A stretch of DNA of 64,000 nt from contig ABHC01000015.1 in the NCBI GenBank assembly GCA_000171835.1, positions 84,028 to 148,027 on the forward strand, in the 5' to 3' direction. The DNA comes from an alpha proteobacterium BAL199. GTDB taxonomy: Bacteria; Pseudomonadota; Alphaproteobacteria; Thalassobaculales; Thalassobaculaceae. Shown here one piece after another: positions 30,496 through 39,006 of the stretch. How positions within the stretch are numbered: the first letter of the stretch is position 1; each line of letters opens with the position of its first letter. The translations under genes were made by a program, and so were the position numbers. A model generated the notes under the pieces. That model worked only from the letters and a program-made list of their open reading frames with translations, was not told the origin of the DNA and did not search any database.

Positions 30496-30984
30496 ATGGC
30501 CGCCAAAACCAAATCTGTTCCAGAGGGCTTCACCACCGTGACACCGCATCTGGTCGTCCAAGGAGCCGCAAAGGCAATCGACTTCTACAAGAAGGCCTTC
30601 GGCGCCGAAGAAATCGTGCGGGTGCCCGAGCCTGGCAACTCTGGCAAGCTGATCCATGCGTGCGTGCGGATCGGCGATGCGATGGTGATGCTGGCCGACG
30701 ATTTCGTCGGATGCAGCGTGGCACCCGATGGGTCCGGCAACACACCGGTGACGGTCCACCTGTTTGTTCCGGACACCGACGCGACGATCGCCAAGGCGGT
30801 CGAACACGGCGCCAAGATCGTGATGCCGGCGATGGACATGTTCTGGGGCGACCGCTACGGCCAGATCGTCGACCCGTTCGGTCACCGATGGTCGGTGGGG
30901 ACGCACCAGCGCGACCTGACGCCGGAGCAGATCACCGAAGGTGCGACAGCGATGTTCGCCGAGCACGCCAAAATGGCAGGCTGA
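30496..30984 (+). CDS. VOC-superfamily (PhnB/glyoxalase-like) protein
   Basis: A 162-residue vicinal-oxygen-chelate protein of the PhnB-like type: VTPHLVVQGAAKAIDFYKKAFGAEE at the start, a middle block MVMLADDF, and MDMFWGDRYGQIVDPFGHRW at the end, the PhnB-like signature. Start ATG 30496 behind GGAGAG; the open frame starts earlier at 30445 without a ribosome site. The reaction is unknown for most of this subfamily. Confidence 0.88.
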   Translation: MAAKTKSVPEGFTTVTPHLVVQGAAKAIDFYKKAFGAEEIVRVPEPGNSGKLIHACVRIGDAMVMLADDFVGCSVAPDGSGNTPVTVHLFVPDTDATIAKAVEHGAKIVMPAMDMFWGDRYGQIVDPFGHRWSVGTHQRDLTPEQITEGATAMFAEHAKMAG

Positions 30985-31065
30985 TGATGACATCCGGCGA
31001 GTAGCGGTTGTCGGTCTGGCCTGCCGGCACATCTGTTGTGAAGAACAGTTGCCAAGGAGCCGACC

Positions 31066-31881
31066 ATGCCATCCACGCCGCGCCTCGCCGGACGTCATGC
31101 CATCGTGACGGGGGCCTCCACCGGTATCGGCCGGGCAGTCGCCGAGCGGTTCGCCGCCGAGGGGGCGACCGTCGCGATCAACTACCTGCGATCGGTCTCG
31201 GAAGCCGAGGAGACGCTGGCCCAAGTCCGTCGGGCTTCGGAAGCCGGCGGGTTCAAGGAGGTGGACCACCGCATCGCCCAGGCCGACATCAGCAACGAGG
31301 CCGAGGCCCAGGAACTGATCGCCGAGTTGGAGCTTGCCTGGGGGCGGATCGACATTCTGGTGAACAACGCCGGCATCCAGATCGCGGCCGACAGCGAGGA
31401 TCATCCGGTCGCCGACGTCCGACGGGTGCTCGACGTCAACCTGATCGGCGCCCTGGTCTGCTCGCAGGCCGCCATCCGCCACTTCCTGACGCGTCCCGGC
31501 GGCGGGGTAATCGTCAACTGCTCCAGCGCCCACGAGATCATCCCCAAGCCCGGCTACATCGGCTATTCACTGAGCAAGGGGGGGCTCGGCAATCTCACAC
31601 GGACCCTGGCGCTGGAATTTGCCGACCGCGGTATTCGCGTCAACGCCGTGGCCCCCGGCGCGATCCTGACACCGATCAATGACGCCTGGCGCCACGACCC
31701 CGCGACGCGTGCCTCGGTCGAAGGCCATATCCCGATGGGGCGTGCCGGCACACCGGAGGAGATCGCTGCGGTCTTCGCCTTCCTGGCATCGGATGAGGCG
31801 TCCTACATCACCGGCCAGACCCTCTACGCTTGCGGCGGGCTGACCCTGTACGGCGAGTTCAAGCAGAACTGGTCGTCCTAG
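31066..31881 (+). CDS. Short-chain dehydrogenase/reductase (glucose 1-dehydrogenase-like)
   Basis: A 271-residue classical SDR. The cofactor motif TGASTGIG is at residues 15-22, NNAG in the middle, the catalytic Ser in VNCSSAHE and YxxxK in YSLSK; the C-terminal ITGQTLYACGG is typical. It most resembles SDRs named glucose 1-dehydrogenase, but the substrate cannot be told. Ribosome site AAGGAG precedes ATG 31066. It follows the VOC gene by 81 nt and converges on acr3. Confidence 0.9.
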   Translation: MPSTPRLAGRHAIVTGASTGIGRAVAERFAAEGATVAINYLRSVSEAEETLAQVRRASEAGGFKEVDHRIAQADISNEAEAQELIAELELAWGRIDILVNNAGIQIAADSEDHPVADVRRVLDVNLIGALVCSQAAIRHFLTRPGGGVIVNCSSAHEIIPKPGYIGYSLSKGGLGNLTRTLALEFADRGIRVNAVAPGAILTPINDAWRHDPATRASVEGHIPMGRAGTPEEIAAVFAFLASDEASYITGQTLYACGGLTLYGEFKQNWSS

Positions 31882-31894
31882 CCCCTGCCCGTCG

Positions 31895-32977
31895 TCAGGA
31901 TGACGGAAAGAACGAGCGGGTGCGGTTGGCAAACGCGACCAGCGACAGCATGACCGGCACCTCGACCAACACGCCGACCACCGTGGTCAGCGCGGCTCCC
32001 GATTGCAGCCCGAACAGGCTGATCGCCACGGCGACTGCTAGCTCGAAGAAGTTCGACGTGCCGATCAGCGCGCACGGCGCGGCCACCGGAAACGGTACCC
32101 GCCACACCCAAGCGGCCGCGTAGGCGATCAGGAAGATGCCATAGGACTGCAGGATCAGCGGCACGGCGATCAGCGCGATCAGCAACGGCCGGTCCAGGAT
32201 CACCTGTCCCTGGAACCCGAACAGCAGCACCACCGTCGCCAGCAGACCAAGCACGGACACCGGCTTGATGGCCGCGGTGAACGCCGAGACCCGCTGGTCG
32301 CGCTCGGCATCCGTACTGGCACCGGACGCCAGCCGCAGGCGCGTCAACGCACCGGCGGCCAGCGGGATCAGCACGTACAGCACGACCGACAGCAGCAGCG
32401 TCTCCCACGGCACCTGGATGTCGGTCACGCCCAGCAGCAGGGCCACGATCGGCGCAAAGGCGAAGATCATGATGATGTCGTTCACCGAGACCTGGACCAG
32501 GGTGTAGGTCGCGTCGCCCCGCGTCATCTGCGACCACACGAACACCATGGCGGTACAGGGTGCGGCGCCCAGCAGGATCAGGCCGGCGATGTACTCGCTG
32601 GCCGACGCCGGGTCGATCAGGTCTGCGAACAGACCCTCGAAGAACAGCACGCCAAGAGCCGCCATGGTGAACGGCTTGACCAGCCAGTTGACCACGATGG
32701 TGATGACCAGCCCCTTCGGACGCTCGCCAATCCGCCGCAGGCTGGCGAAGTCGACGTTCACCATCATCGGATAGACCATCGCCCAGATCAGCACCGCGAC
32801 CACCAGGTTGACCGAGGCGTACTCCAGGCTGGCAAGCGTGGAGAATGCCCCGGGCATGACGTTGCCAAGCCACAGGCCGGCGACGATGCACAGGGCGACC
32901 CATACGGACAGCCACTTCTCGAAGAACCCGATGCCGCCCGCGGCCGGCTGGATACGGTCGGAGATCTCGCTGGTCAT
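31895..32977 (-). CDS. acr3: ACR3-family arsenite efflux permease
   Basis: A 360-residue membrane protein with about ten hydrophobic segments. It carries the ACR3 hallmark [13 protein letters not shown] with the conserved transmembrane Cys, and other family blocks [15 protein letters not shown] and [12 protein letters not shown]. It exports arsenite. It is the last gene of arsR-arsC-acr3, 30 nt after arsC. Sometimes annotated arsB, but it is of the ACR3 and not the ArsB type. Confidence 0.95.
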   Translation of the reverse strand: MTSEISDRIQPAAGGIGFFEKWLSVWVALCIVAGLWLGNVMPGAFSTLASLEYASVNLVVAVLIWAMVYPMMVNVDFASLRRIGERPKGLVITIVVNWLVKPFTMAALGVLFFEGLFADLIDPASASEYIAGLILLGAAPCTAMVFVWSQMTRGDATYTLVQVSVNDIIMIFAFAPIVALLLGVTDIQVPWETLLLSVVLYVLIPLAAGALTRLRLASGASTDAERDQRVSAFTAAIKPVSVLGLLATVVLLFGFQGQVILDRPLLIALIAVPLILQSYGIFLIAYAAAWVWRVPFPVAAPCALIGTSNFFELAVAVAISLFGLQSGAALTTVVGVLVEVPVMLSLVAFANRTRSFFPSS

Positions 32978-33007
32978 GTCATGGTCTTCCGATTCGGGCG
33001 TGCCGGT

Positions 33008-33538
33008 TCAAGCGTTTTGTTCGTTCGGCACTACGGCGGTCCGGCCGATCGCGTCAAGCCGACGGCTCAGCGTCAATCGGTCAAGCGATTGCATTGGCAA
33101 ACTGACAAAGATCGAGATCCGGTTGTGCAGCATTCGGTATGCATCGGCGAATGCGAAACGCCGCTCGGCCTCGGTGCCGTTCGCGCCGGCCGGGTCCGGC
33201 ACGCCCCAATGTGCGGAGATCGGCTGCCCTGGCCAAATCGGACAGACCTCGCTGGCCGCATTGTCGCAGACCGTGAAGACGAAGTGCATCACCGGCGCGC
33301 CCGCAGCGGCGAACTCATCCCAACTCTTCGACCGCAACTCGTCCACCGAGTGGTTCTGGTTGCGCAGCAGATCGATCGCGAACGGATGAACCGACCCGCG
33401 CGGCTGGCTGCCTGCGCTGTACGCTCGGAACCGCCCGGCGCCGAGTCGATTGAGGATCGTTTCCGCCAGGACACTGCGCGCCGAATTGGCGGTACACAGG
33501 AACAGCACGTTGTAGGTGTTGTAGGTGTTGTCGCTCAT
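33008..33538 (-). CDS. arsC: Arsenate reductase (low-Mr phosphatase fold)
   Basis: A 176-residue arsenate reductase. The catalytic P-loop is CTANSARS (Cys15 to Arg), and a second conserved Cys pair lies in TVCDNAASEVCPIWP. Start at 33538, overlapping the arsR stop by ATGA; the open frame further upstream lies inside arsR. The first residues contain a small tandem repeat (NTYNTYN). It reduces arsenate to arsenite for export by Acr3. Thioredoxin or glutaredoxin would be the electron source. Confidence 0.93.
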   Translation of the reverse strand: MSDNTYNTYNVLFLCTANSARSVLAETILNRLGAGRFRAYSAGSQPRGSVHPFAIDLLRNQNHSVDELRSKSWDEFAAAGAPVMHFVFTVCDNAASEVCPIWPGQPISAHWGVPDPAGANGTEAERRFAFADAYRMLHNRISIFVSLPMQSLDRLTLSRRLDAIGRTAVVPNEQNA

Positions 33539-33888
33539 CCCTCGACCTCTTCCTTGGGGCCACAGTCGGCTGCCGCGATGGCCAAGCCGCCGCAGATCTC
33601 CGGGCGACCGTCGCAGCATTCCTCGGTGAGAAACATCATCAACCGGCGCATACCCTCGATGTCGACGGCGTAGAACACGTTGCGGTGGATCCGCCACGAC
33701 CGCAGCAAACCTGCCCGGTCCAGCAGGCCGACGTGAAAGGTCACGCTCGACGGGCTGATGCCGATCGCTTCGGCAATCTCGCCCGCCGCCATTCCCGACG
33801 GCCCCTGCCGCATCAGCAGCCGGAACAGTCGCAGGCGATGCTCGTGTGCAAGAGCCGACAGCGCGGCGACAGCGTCTAGATCTTCCAT
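33535..33888 (-). CDS. arsR: ArsR-family metalloregulator
   Basis: A 117-residue winged-helix ArsR repressor (HTH around residues 35-60, AGEIAEAIGISPSSVTFHVGLL). The classic ELCVCDL metal site in the HTH is absent. Instead there is a Cys-rich C-terminal part with TEECCDGRPEIC (about residues 88-99) and another Cys near residue 109, a probable alternative As(III) site. First gene of arsR-arsC-acr3. The AT-rich run just upstream (33890-33925) should hold promoter and operator. Confidence 0.92.
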   Translation of the reverse strand: MEDLDAVAALSALAHEHRLRLFRLLMRQGPSGMAAGEIAEAIGISPSSVTFHVGLLDRAGLLRSWRIHRNVFYAVDIEGMRRLMMFLTEECCDGRPEICGGLAIAAADCGPKEEVEG

Positions 33889-34092
33889 TTCGTCAATTCA
33901 TGTATCAATGAAATAAAATAGAGTCGAGCACTTTGCGCAAGGGCAGCGGCAGGCCAATGCGCGATGATGCGACTCTCAACGGCGAGACGGTAGGTGGATG
34001 GTCCCGCCCGACCGAGAGCCCTCCGCTAAAGGCTCAGAGGCCCGATGAACACCGGCTCACCGGCGACGCCAGCGTCGTCTGGCTCCGTAGTC

Positions 34093-34944
34093 CTATGCCG
34101 GGCCGGCGGTGGGCACTTCGCGGACAATGCCCCCGTGCAGGAATGACGCCTGGATCAGGCGACGCGGATACTCGCCTTCGACCACCGGAACACCGTGAAG
34201 CGAGCGTGGCGTGCGCGGAAACATCAGCATGCAGTTTCGGCGATACGGCACGGCGCCATGATCAATCGCGTCGTCCCAATCGAGATAAGCGCCACCCTTC
34301 AGGACCGCCGCCGGGACTTCGACATCGGGCTTGATACCGTAGAGATGCGTGCCGAGCGTCTCCGGCGCGTCGGCGCCGGCGATATAAATCAGGGCCGTCA
34401 CCAGCTTCTTGTTGCCGTCGGTATGCGGCCGCAGTTCGAATCCCGTGGCGTCGTAGATCATTTCGCAACTGCGTCTAACGTCGAGGCCGCCCGCGCCGTC
34501 CGCGGCACCGGCGCGCGTCAACAACGCGTGCAGCACCGGCGTCAAAGCGCTGGCGAAGTGTTGGATCAAGTACTGAGCCAAGGTGGGATGTGTCATGACC
34601 CGGTGGGCTTGGCGGATCGGCGGCGGCAGCGCGCCGAGTTGCTCCGCCGGCAGCGCTGCGGTGTCGATCGTCAGGCGTCGGTCGGAATAGCCCTCGCGTT
34701 CGGCCCAACGGTCGGCCGTTCGGGTCATAACAGCCGCTGTTGCGTTTCCAGGCGCCGGGAACACTGCTTCCAACTCGGCATAGAACGCCTCCGGAAATAC
34801 GTTCTCCACATAGGCATGGTCGAACGGGTCCGTGCGGGTCGGCGCGGCCGCGATTGCTCTAAGCATATGGGCCAGTATAGCCCCGTCGGTTTGCGAGCCA
34901 TCTTTCTTGCCGGGCAGGTCTGGGCCGGACGCAGGAGCGCTCAT
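34093..34944 (-). CDS. 2-oxoglutarate/Fe(II) oxygenase-like protein
   Basis: A 283-residue protein with a double-stranded beta-helix oxygenase signature. The HxD is His174/Asp176 in LRPHTDGNKK, the distal His is His250 in RSLHGVPV and a 2OG-binding Arg is at 261 or 262 (PRRLIQASF). A very similar layout is found in a second gene at 58690-59442. The substrate is not known; related proteins act on proteins, sugars or small acids. Single gene on the minus strand. Start at 34944 is the longest form and has no clear ribosome site. Confidence 0.78.
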   Translation of the reverse strand: MSAPASGPDLPGKKDGSQTDGAILAHMLRAIAAAPTRTDPFDHAYVENVFPEAFYAELEAVFPAPGNATAAVMTRTADRWAEREGYSDRRLTIDTAALPAEQLGALPPPIRQAHRVMTHPTLAQYLIQHFASALTPVLHALLTRAGAADGAGGLDVRRSCEMIYDATGFELRPHTDGNKKLVTALIYIAGADAPETLGTHLYGIKPDVEVPAAVLKGGAYLDWDDAIDHGAVPYRRNCMLMFPRTPRSLHGVPVVEGEYPRRLIQASFLHGGIVREVPTAGPA

Positions 34945-35171
34945 TCAACTGAACTCAAGGATCACGGGAGCTTGCATATCAGGCTCAAGCTCAGTGAAAC
35001 CATCCACCCTGTCAACATGGCGTCTCGACGCCCCTGATGCCATTGGCCAGTTGAAGTGCCGATGGATTGCAACGACCTGAATTAAGACATTCCGCCACCC
35101 CCACGGCCCCGCTACACTCCGCCCCGGCAACAAGCGGCGGATCAAGCCGCAGCCGTGACCCAAGGGGGAGG

Positions 35172-35546
35172 ATGGGCGTGTCGGCACGGGTTCTTATCGC
35201 CGAGGACGAGCCGAATCTGATCGAATCGCTGAGCTTCATCCTCGGTCGCGAGGGGTATGAGGTTTCGGCGGTGTCCGATGGCGACGCCGTGCTTGAGCGA
35301 CTTCGTTCGGACCGCCCGCACGTGCTCATCCTGGATGTGATGCTGCCCAAGCGCACCGGCTTCGAAGTGCTTAAGCTGATCAAGCTGGACCCGACGTTGT
35401 CCGGTATCCCGGTCATGGTCCTGACCGCAAAGGGCCAGGAGCGGGACCGCAAGACCGCCGAGGACCTGGGGGCCGACGCATTCGTCACCAAACCCTTTTC
35501 AAACCAGGACGTCGTCGATCGTATCAAGCGGTTGGCAGGCGGCTGA
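35172..35546 (+). CDS. Stand-alone receiver-domain response regulator
   Basis: A 124-residue CheY-like receiver with no output domain. Phospho-acceptor Asp55 (VLILDVMLPK), the acidic pair ED at residues 11-12, a Thr/Ala switch (VMVLTAKGQ) and Lys in FVTKPFS are present. Start ATG 35172 follows GGGGGAGG. It stands 15 nt before a small membrane protein and then a CbrA-like kinase, so it is probably the kinase partner or a phosphorelay intermediate. Confidence 0.92.
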   Translation: MGVSARVLIAEDEPNLIESLSFILGREGYEVSAVSDGDAVLERLRSDRPHVLILDVMLPKRTGFEVLKLIKLDPTLSGIPVMVLTAKGQERDRKTAEDLGADAFVTKPFSNQDVVDRIKRLAGG

Positions 35547-35561
35547 GCGGGGCGCTCGCAG

Positions 35562-35825
35562 ATGTCCCGGCACTCGACCCGCGATGCCATTCTGGTAGCG
35601 ACGGTGTTCGGCGCGATCCTGCTGATGCCGCCGATCATCCCGTTTTTTGATCGCCCGGTTTCTCTGTTCGGCATGCCGTTGATCGTCGTCTATGTCTTTG
35701 GCATCTGGCTGGCCCTGATCGGCCTGTCCTGGCGGCTGTCGCGGCAACTGCCGGTCGAGGGAACTCGCGAACCGATTGTCCCTCCAGCCATCGACGACGC
35801 GGGTCGGCACGAGAAAGCCGACTGA
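35562..35825 (+). CDS. Small two-helix membrane protein, CbrX-like
   Basis: An 87-residue protein with two membrane helices (about residues 9-28 and 38-58, MPLIVVYVFGIWLALIGLSWRL). The stop overlaps the next start in TGATG (35823-35827). In Pseudomonas a small membrane protein, CbrX, is cotranscribed and translationally coupled with cbrA in the same way. The position argues for the same role; the sequence is too short to be certain. Confidence 0.72.
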   Translation: MSRHSTRDAILVATVFGAILLMPPIIPFFDRPVSLFGMPLIVVYVFGIWLALIGLSWRLSRQLPVEGTREPIVPPAIDDAGRHEKAD

Positions 35826-38548
35826 TGCTCTCCGCAAACATCGTCCTGTTCACGGCCCTCGCCTACGTGGCGTTATTGTTTCTAGTCGCCTTCGTCAGCG
35901 ACACCCGTGCCCGCAAGGGTTGGCTGGGACTGGTTCGTTCGCCGGTCGTCTACACCCTGTCGATCTCGGTGTACTGCACGTCCTGGACGTTCTACGGCGC
36001 TGTCGGATCAGCGGCGCGCAGCGGGTTGGAGTTTGCGACCATTTATCTCGGGCCAACCCTGGTGTTTGTCGGTTGGTGGTTTCTGCTGCGCAAGCTCGTC
36101 CGGATCGGTCGCATTCACCGAACTTCGTCGATCGGCGACCTGATTTCGTCTCGGTATGGCAAGAGCACATCGCTCGCCGTGCTGGTCACCCTGATTGCGG
36201 TGGTCGGCACCACGCCTTACATCGCCCTGCAGCTGAAGGCGGTGACCGCCAGCTTCCAGGTCATCGCCGATGCTACCAACACGTCGCTGCTCGGGATGCC
36301 GACCCGCGAGTTGGATGTGCGCACCGGGTTCTGGATTGCGGCCGGCATGGCAGTATTCACCATCCTGTTCGGCACTCGGAACATCGACGCCAACGAGCAC
36401 CATCACGGGGTGGTTGCCGCGATTGCGCTGGAGGCTCTGGTCAAGCTGTTCGCCCTGCTCGCCGTCGGGCTGTACGTGGTGTTCTCGATCGGCGGCGGGG
36501 TGGCGGAGGTCTTCAGGTTGCCCACCGCTGCGGCTGTGCTGCAGGGCCCCGAGACCTTCGGAACACGTTGGGTCGCCCTCACCTTCCTGTCGGCCGCCGC
36601 AATCGTCTGCCTGCCTCGGCAATTCCAGATCACGGTGGTGGAGAACGCCGATGAGGGTCATCTGCGGACCGCCGGCTGGCTGTTCCCGCTTTACCTGTTC
36701 CTGATCAGCCTGTTCACCCTGCCGATCGCGATCGTCGGTCTGGCCACGCTGCCCGCCGGTTCGAACCCCGACATGTTCGTGCTGACCCTGCCGATGCTGC
36801 ACGACCAGAGTGCGCTGGCCCTGCTGGTGTTCATCGGCGGATTCTCGTCGGCGACATCCATGGTGATCGTGGCCAGCATCGCGCTTTCGATCATGGTCTC
36901 CAACCACATCGTCATGCCGATCGTGCTGCGCCTGCCACGCCGCTCGGTCGGTGTAAGCGGCGACGTGAAGAAGCTGCTGCTGGTCAGCCGGCGCATCAGC
37001 ATCGGCGTGATCCTGCTGCTGGGGTTCGCGTATTTCGTGGCCAGTGCCCGCTCGGACGCACTCGCCGCCATGGGGTTGATCGCGTTCGCCGGGGTTGCCC
37101 AGTTCCTGCCGAGCCTGATCGGCGGTCTGTATTGGCATCAGGCATCGAAGAGCGGGGCTTTCTCCGGGCTGCTGGCCGGCGTGCTGGTCTGGGGGTACAC
37201 CCTGCTTCTGCCTAGTTTCGAAGGCGGCCCTGTCTCGGCCAGTTTGATCAACGACGGTCCATGGGGCATCACCGCATTGCGACCGCAGGCGCTGTTCGGT
37301 GCCGACGGCGTCGATCCGCTGGTGCATTCGCTGTTCTGGAGCCTTGGCCTCAACCTCGCACTGTTCGTGTTGGTTTCGCTGTTCCGCGATCTGAAGCCGC
37401 TGGAACGCCTGCAGGCCACGCTGTTCATCGACGTGTTCCGCAATCCGGCCGACAATGAGTCCCGATTCATCCGCCGCTCGGCTGCCATCGACGACCTCTA
37501 TATCCTGGCGCAGCGCATCTTGGGAACGGACCAGGCGCAACGGCTTTTCCAGGACTTCGCCCGTCGGCAAGGCAGCCGAGACGACCTTCCGCAACCGGAT
37601 ACCGAGTTCATCGCGCACCTGGAACGCCAACTGGCGGGCGGCATCGGCGCTGCCTCGGCCCGGGTCATGGTCTCCCAGGTCATCACCGGGGAAACCATCA
37701 GTCTTGATGAGCTGATGCGGCTGGTCGACGAGACTCAGCAGGTCATCGAGTACAGCCAGCAGTTGGAACATAAATCCCAGCAGTTGCAGATCACCGCGGG
37801 CCAGTTGCGCGAGGCCAATGAGCGGTTGAAGACCCTGGATGCCCAGAAGGACGACTTTCTGAGCCAGGTCAGCCATGAGGTTCGCACGCCGATGGCGTCG
37901 ATCCGGTCGTTCTCCGAGATCCTGCTGTCAAATCAGGACCTCTCAACCGATCAGTCGATGCGGTTCCTGGACATCATCCACACCGAAACCCTGCGCCTGA
38001 CCCGGCTATTGGACGAGATCCTGGATCTCAGCCATCTGGAGCGTGGCGAACTGACCTGGACGCTGGAGCCCGTCGACGCGTCAGCTATCCTGCGCCGCGC
38101 CGTCGAGACCTGCCAGGGAATGGCCGATGGCGCCGAGGTGGACGTCGAGGTCGATTGCCGCGCCGACGACGTCGAGGTGTTTGCACACAGAGACCGGCTA
38201 TCCCAGGTGTTCATCAACCTGATCTCCAACGCCATCAAGCACAACACCGATGACGCCCCGCGCCTGCGGATCGTCAGCTCCGTGCTGGACGGGCGGTTCA
38301 TCGTCGATGTCCAGGACAATGGTCCCGGCATAGCGCCAGCCGACCGCGAGCGGATCTTCACCAAGTTCTCCCGCGCCTGGACCACCGCTCGTCCGACGGC
38401 AACCGGAGCCGGCCTGGGCCTGGCGATCACCCGGGCCATCCTGCGGCGCATGAACGGTACCCTGGATCTGCTGCCGTCGATGGGCGCGGGAGCGTGTTTC
38501 CGAGTAGCTTTGCCAGTGCGCCGCGCCGCCGCGGACGTTTCAAAATAA
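35825..38548 (+). CDS. CbrA-like sodium-solute symporter/sensor histidine kinase fusion
   Basis: A 907-residue hybrid. Residues 1-~520 are a sodium:solute symporter (SLC5/PutP-like) domain with about 13 membrane segments. Then come a linker and coiled coil (residues ~640-670, QQLEHKSQQLQ), a HisKA domain with His684 in SQVSHEVRTPM, and an HATPase domain with N (FINLISNAIKHN), G1 (VQDNGPGI) and G2 (GAGLGLAI) boxes. There is no receiver domain. Pseudomonas CbrA has this architecture and senses or transports histidine and carbon/nitrogen status. Here the partner seems to be the stand-alone receiver upstream and not an NtrC-type CbrB. Confidence 0.92.
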   Translation: MLSANIVLFTALAYVALLFLVAFVSDTRARKGWLGLVRSPVVYTLSISVYCTSWTFYGAVGSAARSGLEFATIYLGPTLVFVGWWFLLRKLVRIGRIHRTSSIGDLISSRYGKSTSLAVLVTLIAVVGTTPYIALQLKAVTASFQVIADATNTSLLGMPTRELDVRTGFWIAAGMAVFTILFGTRNIDANEHHHGVVAAIALEALVKLFALLAVGLYVVFSIGGGVAEVFRLPTAAAVLQGPETFGTRWVALTFLSAAAIVCLPRQFQITVVENADEGHLRTAGWLFPLYLFLISLFTLPIAIVGLATLPAGSNPDMFVLTLPMLHDQSALALLVFIGGFSSATSMVIVASIALSIMVSNHIVMPIVLRLPRRSVGVSGDVKKLLLVSRRISIGVILLLGFAYFVASARSDALAAMGLIAFAGVAQFLPSLIGGLYWHQASKSGAFSGLLAGVLVWGYTLLLPSFEGGPVSASLINDGPWGITALRPQALFGADGVDPLVHSLFWSLGLNLALFVLVSLFRDLKPLERLQATLFIDVFRNPADNESRFIRRSAAIDDLYILAQRILGTDQAQRLFQDFARRQGSRDDLPQPDTEFIAHLERQLAGGIGAASARVMVSQVITGETISLDELMRLVDETQQVIEYSQQLEHKSQQLQITAGQLREANERLKTLDAQKDDFLSQVSHEVRTPMASIRSFSEILLSNQDLSTDQSMRFLDIIHTETLRLTRLLDEILDLSHLERGELTWTLEPVDASAILRRAVETCQGMADGAEVDVEVDCRADDVEVFAHRDRLSQVFINLISNAIKHNTDDAPRLRIVSSVLDGRFIVDVQDNGPGIAPADRERIFTKFSRAWTTARPTATGAGLGLAITRAILRRMNGTLDLLPSMGAGACFRVALPVRRAAADVSK

Positions 38549-38674
38549 TTCATAAATTATATTTCGATATTATTTTTCAGTTCATAAAATATTCTATGAT
38601 TGAAAACAACATTTCACACACCACATAAAGATATGGCGACATAGTCAGTTGCTATATTTGGAAGGATCACTTTC
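38549..38674 (+). promoter_or_regulatory. AT-rich leader before a 46-codon gene
   Basis: This ~125-nt stretch is strikingly AT-rich compared with its surroundings and lies directly between the kinase stop and a small gene with a strong ribosome site (GGAAGGA, 38660-38666). It probably holds that gene's promoter. Several TATA-like hexamers occur, so I cannot choose one. Confidence 0.4.
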
Positions 38675-38815
38675 ATGTCTTTCAAGAGCTTTTCCACGGC
38701 CCAAGACACGCCAGACAAATCGGACGATAAGCCCAAAGTCGCGCCGACGGCCGCTCAACCGGCCAACCAGCCGAGCCGCCCGTCCGCCGATGTCCCACCG
38801 GCTGTAAAGCCGTAG
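38675..38815 (+). CDS. Small hydrophilic protein, 46 residues, unknown function
   Basis: A 46-residue open frame starting at ATG 38675, 8 nt after GGAAGGA, and ending TAG at 38813-38815. The peptide starts MSFKSFSTAQDTPDK and continues rich in Lys, Asp, Pro and Ala, ending PPAVKP; it has no hydrophobic stretch or Cys and looks disordered. The strong ribosome site and AT-rich upstream DNA support it as a real gene. I have a vague memory of similar MSFK(S/N)F... peptides in other alphaproteobacteria, which I could not check. It sits between the CbrA-like kinase and hflK. Confidence 0.6.
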   Translation: MSFKSFSTAQDTPDKSDDKPKVAPTAAQPANQPSRPSADVPPAVKP

Positions 38816-39006
38816 TACGCGGGACGGCGATAAGGTCTTCCCCGCGCCGAACGGCCGTCGGGCGAGGGCATCCGAAGAGAGCGCCGAAACAATCAGCGAC
38901 CGTGACGTTCGCTGCCGTAGCGCCGGCGGGGCAACTTTGTCGCCCTGCTTCGACTTCGCAGCAACGTCACGGAAATCCGTGACACACCACTTAGGACGCC
39001 AGCCGA

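Noticed and set aside
33505..33538. 9-nt tandem repeat at the arsC start (NTYNTYN)
   Set aside because: Only two copies, in frame; probably a harmless duplication and not a phase-variable tract.
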